This document shows positions 58,528-64,000 of a stretch of DNA of 64,000 nucleotides, one piece after another; the stretch's first letter is position 1; each line of letters begins with the position of its first letter. The DNA comes from Streptomyces sp. NRRL B-1140. Lineage in GTDB: Bacteria > Actinomycetota > Actinomycetes > Streptomycetales > Streptomycetaceae. Location of the stretch: contig NZ_LGEA01000093.1 of the NCBI RefSeq assembly GCF_001280065.1, positions 1-64,000 of the forward strand, read 5' to 3'. The notes under the pieces were generated by a model, which saw only the letters and a program-made list of their open reading frames with translations, had not been told where the DNA came from and did no database searches. The translations under genes and the position numbers were made by a program.

Positions 58528-59420
58528 GCGTCAAAGAAGCCACCAAGACGGCGCCCGTCCCCGTGCCCGCCGCCCCCGAACCCCCGCACCCCGCCCAGGG
58601 CAAGCGAGCCTGGGACGAGGCACCCCGCTGGCAGATCTACCTGCCCCTGGGCATCTACCTGATCTTCACCCTCATCCCCTTCTACTGGATCCTGCTCTTC
58701 TCGCTGCGCCCGGCCGGCTCGACCTCGCTCGTGCCCTGGCCGATCACCTTCGACCACTTCGAGAAGGTCTGGACGGACCGCAGTTTCGGCACCTACTTCA
58801 CCAACAGCGTGCTCGTCGGCGTCGCCACCCTGCTCATGACCACGCTCGTCGCGCTGGCAGGCGGCTACGCCCTCGCCCGGTTCGACTTCAAGGTCAAGCG
58901 GGCGTTCATGCTGGCCCTGCTGTGCTCCCAGTTCGTGCCGGGCGCGCTGCTGCTGGTCCCGCTGTTCGAGATCTTCGCCGAACTTCAGATGATCAACTCA
59001 CTCGGCAGCGTCATCCTCGCCGAGACGGTCTTCCAGCTGCCGCTGTCGATGATCCTGATCAGCAACTTCATCAAGAACGTGCCCTACACCCTCGAGGAGG
59101 CGGCCTGGGTCGACGGCTGCAACCGCATGACGGCCTTCCGGATCGTGGTGCTGCCGTTGCTGCGGCCCGGCCTGATCGCGGTCGGCTCCTTCGCCTTCGT
59201 CCACTCCTGGAACCACTTCCTGTTCGCCCTGATGTTCCTCAACAACCAGGACAAGCAGACGATCCCGGTCGGCCTGAACAGCCTGATGAGCGCCGACAGC
59301 GTCGACCTGGGCGCGCTCGCCGCGGGCGGCATCATCGCGGCCGTCCCGGTGGTGATCGTGTTCGCCTTCATCCAGAAGTGGCTGATCACCGGGTTCAGCG
59401 CGGGGGCGGTGAAGGGATGA
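58524..59420 (+). CDS. Sugar ABC permease (MalG type), pectin operon
   Basis: 298 residues, six helices; EAA loop EEAAWVDGCNRMTAFRIVVLPLLRPG near 190-215. GTGA overlap with the first permease and ATGA overlap with the pectate lyase gene. It imports oligosaccharides in concert with a shared ATPase such as MsiK. Confidence 0.93.
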   Translation: MSVKEATKTAPVPVPAAPEPPHPAQGKRAWDEAPRWQIYLPLGIYLIFTLIPFYWILLFSLRPAGSTSLVPWPITFDHFEKVWTDRSFGTYFTNSVLVGVATLLMTTLVALAGGYALARFDFKVKRAFMLALLCSQFVPGALLLVPLFEIFAELQMINSLGSVILAETVFQLPLSMILISNFIKNVPYTLEEAAWVDGCNRMTAFRIVVLPLLRPGLIAVGSFAFVHSWNHFLFALMFLNNQDKQTIPVGLNSLMSADSVDLGALAAGGIIAAVPVVIVFAFIQKWLITGFSAGAVKG

Positions 59421-60703
59421 GATCGCTCCAGGTGGCCCTGGCGGGCCTCATGCTGGGAGTCCTGAGCATCCCCGCTCAGGCCGAGGCCCGCGACATCGGC
59501 CGTGACACCCTCCCGGCGAACGACGGCTGGGCCGCCGAGGGCGCGGGTACCACGGGAGGAGCGGCGGCCGACGCCGCCCACGTCTTCACCGTCACCGACC
59601 GGGCCGGACTCGTCCGCGCCCTCGACGGCGGCAGCGACACCCCGAAGATCATCAAGATCGCCGGGACGATCGACGCCGACACCGACGACGACGGCGACCG
59701 GCTGGACTGCGCCGACTACACCACCGGCGGCTACCACCTGAAGAAGTACCTCGCCGCCTACGACCCCCGCACCTGGGGATCCGCCAAGCCCAGCGGCCCC
59801 CAGGAGGAGGCCCGCCGGGCCTCGGCCGCACGGCAGGCCGAGCGGATAGTGCTGCCCGTCGGCTCCAACACCACGATCGTCGGCCTCGGCGACTCGGCCG
59901 TCCTCAAGGGCGCGAGCCTCCAGGTCAAGAACGCGGACAACGTGATCATCCGCAACCTCGACGTGCGCGACGCCTACGACTGCTTCCCCGTCTGGCAGCC
60001 CAATACCGGCGGCCTCGGTGACTGGAAGACGGCGTACGACAACATCTGGCTGACCGGGGCAACCCATGTGTGGGTGGACCACGTGACCCTGAGCGACAAG
60101 GGCCACCCGGACGCGAAGGAACCGACCTACTTCGCCCGCAACTACCTGCGCCACGACGGCCTGCTGGACATCACGAACGGCTCCGACCTGGTCACGGTGT
60201 CCTGGAGCCGCTTCACCGGCCACGACAAGGCGATGCTCATCGGCAGCGGCGACACCGCCACCGGCGACCGCGACAAGCTCCGCGTCACCCTGCACCACAA
60301 CGCCTTCGAGTCCGTCGTCCAGCGCGCCCCGCGCGTCCGCTTCGGCCAGGTTCACGTCTACAACAACCGCTACGACATCTCCGGCGACGACTACCGCTAC
60401 TCGCTCGGCGTCTCCACCGAGTCCCGGATGTACGCCGAGAACAACGCCTTCCACACGCCCGGCCACGTGGAGGTCGCCGACCTGGTCAAAAGCTGGAACG
60501 GCAGCGCCCTGCACCAGAGCGGCACGCTCTTCGACGGCTTCCCGGTCGACCTGCTCGCGATATACAACGCCTACAACTCGGGCAGTGAGCGCGACCTGAC
60601 GGCCGACGTCGGCTGGACGCCCACCCTGCACGGGCGGATCGACAGCGCCCGGGAGGCCGACCGGGCGGTGGCCCGCGGCGCGGGGGCGGGGAGGATCCGG
60701 TGA
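59417..60703 (+). CDS. Secreted pectate lyase, PL1 family
   Basis: 428 residues; signal peptide to about residue 24 (IPAQA). Parallel beta-helix with the PL1 marks: TTIVGLGDSAVLKGASLQVKNADNVIIRN, ATHVWVDHVTLSD (vWiDH) near 220 for Ca and substrate, and RAPRVRFGQVHVYNNRY near 304 with the catalytic Arg. It cuts polygalacturonate by beta-elimination. Being translated from inside a transporter operon links cutting and uptake. Confidence 0.93.
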   Translation: MRSLQVALAGLMLGVLSIPAQAEARDIGRDTLPANDGWAAEGAGTTGGAAADAAHVFTVTDRAGLVRALDGGSDTPKIIKIAGTIDADTDDDGDRLDCADYTTGGYHLKKYLAAYDPRTWGSAKPSGPQEEARRASAARQAERIVLPVGSNTTIVGLGDSAVLKGASLQVKNADNVIIRNLDVRDAYDCFPVWQPNTGGLGDWKTAYDNIWLTGATHVWVDHVTLSDKGHPDAKEPTYFARNYLRHDGLLDITNGSDLVTVSWSRFTGHDKAMLIGSGDTATGDRDKLRVTLHHNAFESVVQRAPRVRFGQVHVYNNRYDISGDDYRYSLGVSTESRMYAENNAFHTPGHVEVADLVKSWNGSALHQSGTLFDGFPVDLLAIYNAYNSGSERDLTADVGWTPTLHGRIDSAREADRAVARGAGAGRIR

Positions 60704-61875
60704 CCGGCCGCATGATCGACGCCATGAACACACCACTGCCTGTCGTCCTCGCCGGTGCCAGGGGCCACGGCCGCTGGCACGTCGAGAACATCCGCCGGCT
60801 CCAGCAGCAGGGCCTCGTACGACTCGTCGGCGTCTGCGAGCTGACGCCGCTGACCGAGGAGGAGCTCGGCGACCTCGGCACGCCCGAGCAGTCCGCCGAC
60901 TTCGGTGCCCTGCTGGACTCCACCGGCGCGCGGATCGCTGTGATCTGCACCCCTATCCCCACCCACACCGACCTCGCCCTCACGGCAGCCGAACGCGGTG
61001 TGCACCTGCTCCTGGAGAAGCCGCCCGCCCCCTCCTACGCCGAGTTCCGCCGGATGGCCGAGGGCGTCGCCGCGGCCGGAGTCGTCTGCCAGATCGGCTT
61101 CCAGTCGCTGGGCTCACACGCCCTGAAGGCCATCCGCGAACTGATCGAGGAGGGCGCGATCGGCAAGCTCATCGGGCTCGGCGGCGCCGGAGCCTGGGTG
61201 CGCGACGAGGACTACTTCCGTCGGGCGCCGTGGGCGGGAAAGCGGCGGTTGCACGGCGTCGACGTGATCGACGGCGCGCTGACCAACCCCCTCGCCCACG
61301 CCGTCGCCACCGCCCTCGCCCTGGGCGGCAGCACCCGCGCCGAGGACGTCACCGGCATCGAGACCGAACTGCTGCGCGCCAACGCCATCGAGTCCGACGA
61401 CACCTCCTGCGTCCGGATCACCACCGCGCAGGGCCACCCGGTCACGGTCGCCGCGACCCTGTGCGCCGAGGAGGCGGACGAACCGTATGTGCTCGTGCAC
61501 GGCAGCACCGGACGGATCACCTTCTGGTACAAGCAGGACCGCGTGCTGCTCCAGCGCGCGGGACACGGCCCGCAGGAGTCCGAGCACAACCGCACCGACC
61601 TGCTGGAGAACCTCGTCGACCACCTCACCACCGGCGCGGACCTGCTGGTCCCGCCGGACGAGACCGGCGCCTTCATGAAGGTCGTCGAGGCCATTCGCAC
61701 CGCACCCGACCCGGCGCCCCTGCCGGACTCCGCCTGGCACCGGATCCCCGAAGAGAACCGCCGTGTGGTGCCCGGCGTCGACGGGCTCGTCGCGGCCGCC
61801 GCCGACACCCTCTCCCTCTACTCCGAACTCGGCGCCCCATGGGCGCACCTGTCGAACGAGGTGAGCACCCCATGA
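60700..61875 (+). CDS. Gfo/Idh/MocA family oxidoreductase
   Basis: 391 residues. N-terminal NAD(P) fold (VVLAGARGHGRWHVENIRRL), the EKP motif HLLLEKPPAPSYAEF near 109, and a C-terminal alpha/beta substrate domain (GGAGAWVRDEDYFRRAPWAGK). It probably oxidises or reduces a sugar from pectin or arabinan. GTG start overlaps the lyase stop; ATGA overlap with the next gene. Confidence 0.9.
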   Translation: MTGRMIDAMNTPLPVVLAGARGHGRWHVENIRRLQQQGLVRLVGVCELTPLTEEELGDLGTPEQSADFGALLDSTGARIAVICTPIPTHTDLALTAAERGVHLLLEKPPAPSYAEFRRMAEGVAAAGVVCQIGFQSLGSHALKAIRELIEEGAIGKLIGLGGAGAWVRDEDYFRRAPWAGKRRLHGVDVIDGALTNPLAHAVATALALGGSTRAEDVTGIETELLRANAIESDDTSCVRITTAQGHPVTVAATLCAEEADEPYVLVHGSTGRITFWYKQDRVLLQRAGHGPQESEHNRTDLLENLVDHLTTGADLLVPPDETGAFMKVVEAIRTAPDPAPLPDSAWHRIPEENRRVVPGVDGLVAAAADTLSLYSELGAPWAHLSNEVSTP

Positions 61876-62717
61876 CCAGCAACGGCACAGCGGTCCTGCG
61901 CGTCGCGGGCCGGCCGGTGGGCCGGTACGTCACCCGGCCCGAACTGCCGGCCCGGCTCTCCCCCCGCCCCTACCTGCACCCCGTCACCACCCTGTCCGGT
62001 ACGGCCGTGACCGAACTGGCCCCGGTCGACCACGCACACCACCTCGGCGTCGGTGTCGCCGTTCCCGACGTCGAGGGGTTCAACTTCTGGGGCGGACGCA
62101 CCTACGTCCGCGACCAGGGCCCGACCGAGCTCGACAACCACGGCTCCCAGCGGCACGTCGCCTTCCAGCTGCGCGACCCGGACGGCTTCGTCGAGGAACT
62201 GCGCTGGGTGGCAGCGGGCGGTGAACTGCTGCGCGAACGCCGTACCGTGGCGGCCACCGAACTCACCGACCGGGCCTGGGCGCTGGACCTCACGTTCTCC
62301 CTCACCAACGTCACCGGGAGCCCCCTGTCGATCGGCAGCCCGGCGACCAACGGACGCCCGGGCGCGGCCTACGGCGGCTTCTTCTGGCGGGCCCGCAAGG
62401 AGTCCTCCGCGCCGGAGGTCCTCACGGCCGGAGCCGACGGGGAGGACCGGGTCCACGGCCGCCCCGCCGACTGGCTCGCCCTGCGGGGCGGCACCTGGAC
62501 GCTGGTCTTCGCCGGTGCCACCGAACAGACCCGGCACGACCCGTGGTTCGTGCGCACCGAGGAGTACCCGGGCGTCGGCTCCTCGCTGGCCCACGACGAA
62601 CGGATACCCGTCCCGCCGGGCGGGAGTGTGGTGCGCCGGGTGGTCACCGTCGTCGCCGACGGCCGTCTCGACCGGGACGCCGCGGCGGCCCTCGTCCGCA
62701 AGGCGGTGAGTCCGTGA
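61872..62717 (+). CDS. PmoA-like (DUF6807) protein
   Basis: 281 residues, beta-rich: RPYLHPVTTLSGTAVTEL, VDHAHHLGVGVAVPDVEGFNFWGGRTYVRD, DPWFVRTEEYPGVGSSLAHDE. These are hallmarks of the DUF6807/PmoA family, which usually accompanies Gfo/Idh oxidoreductases in sugar operons and may bind or process the same sugar. Overlaps both neighbours. Confidence 0.85.
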   Translation: MTSNGTAVLRVAGRPVGRYVTRPELPARLSPRPYLHPVTTLSGTAVTELAPVDHAHHLGVGVAVPDVEGFNFWGGRTYVRDQGPTELDNHGSQRHVAFQLRDPDGFVEELRWVAAGGELLRERRTVAATELTDRAWALDLTFSLTNVTGSPLSIGSPATNGRPGAAYGGFFWRARKESSAPEVLTAGADGEDRVHGRPADWLALRGGTWTLVFAGATEQTRHDPWFVRTEEYPGVGSSLAHDERIPVPPGGSVVRRVVTVVADGRLDRDAAAALVRKAVSP

Positions 62718-64000
62718 CCTCCGAGACCTACCGCAATCCGATCCTGAACGCCGACTGGTCCGATCCGGACGTCGTCCGTGTCGGTGACGACTTCTATCTG
62801 ACCGCCTCCAGCTTCGGCCGCGTCCCCGGCCTGCCGCTGCTGCACTCCCGGGACCTGGTCAACTGGACCCTGGTCGGCCACGCCCTCGACCGCCTGGAAC
62901 CTGCCGGGGAGTTCGCAACGCCGAGGCACGACTGCGGCGTCTGGGCCCCGTCCCTCCGGTATCACGACGAGCGTTTCTGGATCTTCTGGGGCGACCCCGA
63001 CCAGGGCGTCTTCCAGATCAACGCCCCGCAGATCAGGGGCCCCTGGACTCGGCCGCACCTGCTGAAGGCGGGCAAGGGGCTGATCGATCCCTGCCCCCTG
63101 TGGGACGAGGAGACCGGCGAGGCGTATCTGGTCCACGCCTGGGCGAAGTCCCGCTCGGGCGTCAAGAACCGCCTCACCGGCCACCGCATGCGCCCCGACG
63201 GCACCGGCCTCCTCGACGAGGGCAAGGTGATCGTCGACGGCGACCGCATACCCGGCTGGTTCACTCTCGAAGGCCCCAAGCTCTACCGGCACGACGGCTG
63301 GTTCTGGATCCTCGCCCCCGCCGGCGGCGTCGAGACCGGCTGGCAGGGCGCCTTCCGCTCGCGCGGCTTCTTCGGGCCGTACGAGGAGCGGATCGTCCTG
63401 GAGCAGAAGGACACCGACGTCAACGGCCCCCACCAGGGCGGCTGGGTGCGCACCCCGTCCGGCGAGGACTGGTTCCTGCACTTCCAGCAGCGCGGCGCGT
63501 ACGGCAGGGTCGTCCACCTCCAGCCGATGCGCTGGGACGCGGACGGCTGGCCGGTGCTCGGGGGCGACGGCGCCCCCGTCACCGAACACCGCCGCCCCGA
63601 CCTGCCGCCGCAGCCGCCCGCCGCCCCCGCCACCGACGACGATTTCCCCGGCGGACGGTACGGCCGCCAATGGCAGTGGACGGCCAACCTCAGGGACGGC
63701 TGGGCCACCCACCACTCCGGGGACGGACTGCGGCTCACCTGCGTCCGCTCGACGGACACCCACGACCTGCGCAAACTCCCGAACCTCCTCACCCAGCGGC
63801 TGCCCGGCGTCCCGTCCGCCGTCGAGGCGGAGCTGCGCCTGCACAGTGAGGAGCCGGGAGCGCGCGCCGGACTCGCGGTCCTGGGGGACGCGTTCAGCTG
63901 GATCGGCCTCCAACGAGGGGCCGACGGCACGGTCCACCTCGTGCACCGGTTCGCCGAGGGGGTCGCGGAGCGGGAGCGCGAGGCGGCCCATCCGTGCCTC
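62714..64000 (+). CDS. GH43 family glycosidase (truncated by window end)
   Basis: 429 codons, still open at 64000. GTG 62714 overlaps the previous stop (GTGA). GH43 five-blade propeller: NPILNADWSDPDVVRVGDDF with the base Asp near 15-17, GLIDPCPLWDEETGEAYLVHA with the second Asp near 120, and GWFTLEGPKLYRHDGWFW with the acid Glu near 185. A C-terminal beta-sandwich-like part begins near 325. Acts as beta-xylosidase, alpha-arabinofuranosidase or exo-galactanase; no signal peptide, so it works on imported oligosaccharides. Confidence 0.9.
   Translation, partial: MTSETYRNPILNADWSDPDVVRVGDDFYLTASSFGRVPGLPLLHSRDLVNWTLVGHALDRLEPAGEFATPRHDCGVWAPSLRYHDERFWIFWGDPDQGVFQINAPQIRGPWTRPHLLKAGKGLIDPCPLWDEETGEAYLVHAWAKSRSGVKNRLTGHRMRPDGTGLLDEGKVIVDGDRIPGWFTLEGPKLYRHDGWFWILAPAGGVETGWQGAFRSRGFFGPYEERIVLEQKDTDVNGPHQGGWVRTPSGEDWFLHFQQRGAYGRVVHLQPMRWDADGWPVLGGDGAPVTEHRRPDLPPQPPAAPATDDDFPGGRYGRQWQWTANLRDGWATHHSGDGLRLTCVRSTDTHDLRKLPNLLTQRLPGVPSAVEAELRLHSEEPGARAGLAVLGDAFSWIGLQRGADGTVHLVHRFAEGVAEREREAAHPCL

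Noticed and set aside
1..64000. CRISPR arrays, rRNA or tRNA genes
   Set aside because: No spaced direct-repeat array and no recognisable rRNA or tRNA sequence was found by eye; a tRNAscan or CRISPR search would settle it.

Overview
The window is chromosomal DNA of a Streptomyces-type actinomycete. It has very high GC, strongly GC3-biased codons, many GTG starts, many ATGA/GTGA overlaps, many leaderless genes with a TANNNT box 6-7 bases before the start, sugar ABC systems without their own ATPase, and an actinomycete integrative element. Gene order (ctaA, ABC pair, sufR-suf operon, dapD, dapA, SoxR-type monooxygenase, phoX-like gene, polyol ABC system, pectate lyase) looks like a syntenic core of Streptomyces chromosomes; this is from memory of the families, not from a search.

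Layout. 0.1-3.7 kb (minus strand): heme A synthase, a two-gene ABC exporter and an AAC(3)-like acetyltransferase. 3.8-10.4 kb (plus): sufR-sufB-sufD-Rieske-sufC-sufS-sufU-sufT, a complete iron-sulfur assembly operon with a SufR operator on its start codon. 10.4-12.4 kb: a secreted AbfB-domain protein, then an SMR efflux pump and its TetR regulator behind twin operators. 12.5-13.5 kb: dapD.

13.52-24.36 kb: an integrated AICE (pSAM2-like, about 10.8 kb) between two copies of a 14-bp sequence, the left copy being the last bases of dapD. It carries int, xis, rep, a TraB/FtsK-type translocase, spread genes, an XRE/DUF5919 regulator, a Nudix hydrolase, an HD hydrolase and an AT-richer membrane protein.

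24.4-38.6 kb: small secreted protein, dapA (with a possible leader peptide and a polyproline N-terminus), holin-like and DUF3618 membrane-stress type proteins, a SoxR-boxed monooxygenase, a secreted nuclease, a PHO-boxed PhoX-like Tat phosphatase, a GntR regulator with ACC deaminase and a VOC protein, LacI and TetR regulators, and a double TerD protein.

38.7-48.3 kb: a polyol-type ABC importer with dehydrogenase and DeoR regulator, then a divergent uronate pathway pair (udh / kdgD) with matched promoters, a TIM-barrel protein and an MFS exporter. 48.5-53.1 kb: a polymorphic toxin locus: SseB-like protein, partner protein, toxin with a papain-like (Tox-PL) tip, YrhB/Imm35 immunity protein, and an unusual protein that appears to alternate immunity domains with inactive copies of the toxin tip. 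54.0-64.0 kb: a GntR-led sugar-acid dehydratase/aldolase operon and a pectin/arabinan utilisation operon (two permeases, pectate lyase, Gfo/Idh oxidoreductase, PmoA-like protein, GH43 cut off by the window edge). The 38-64 kb half therefore reads as a plant cell-wall sugar catabolic region interrupted by a toxin locus.
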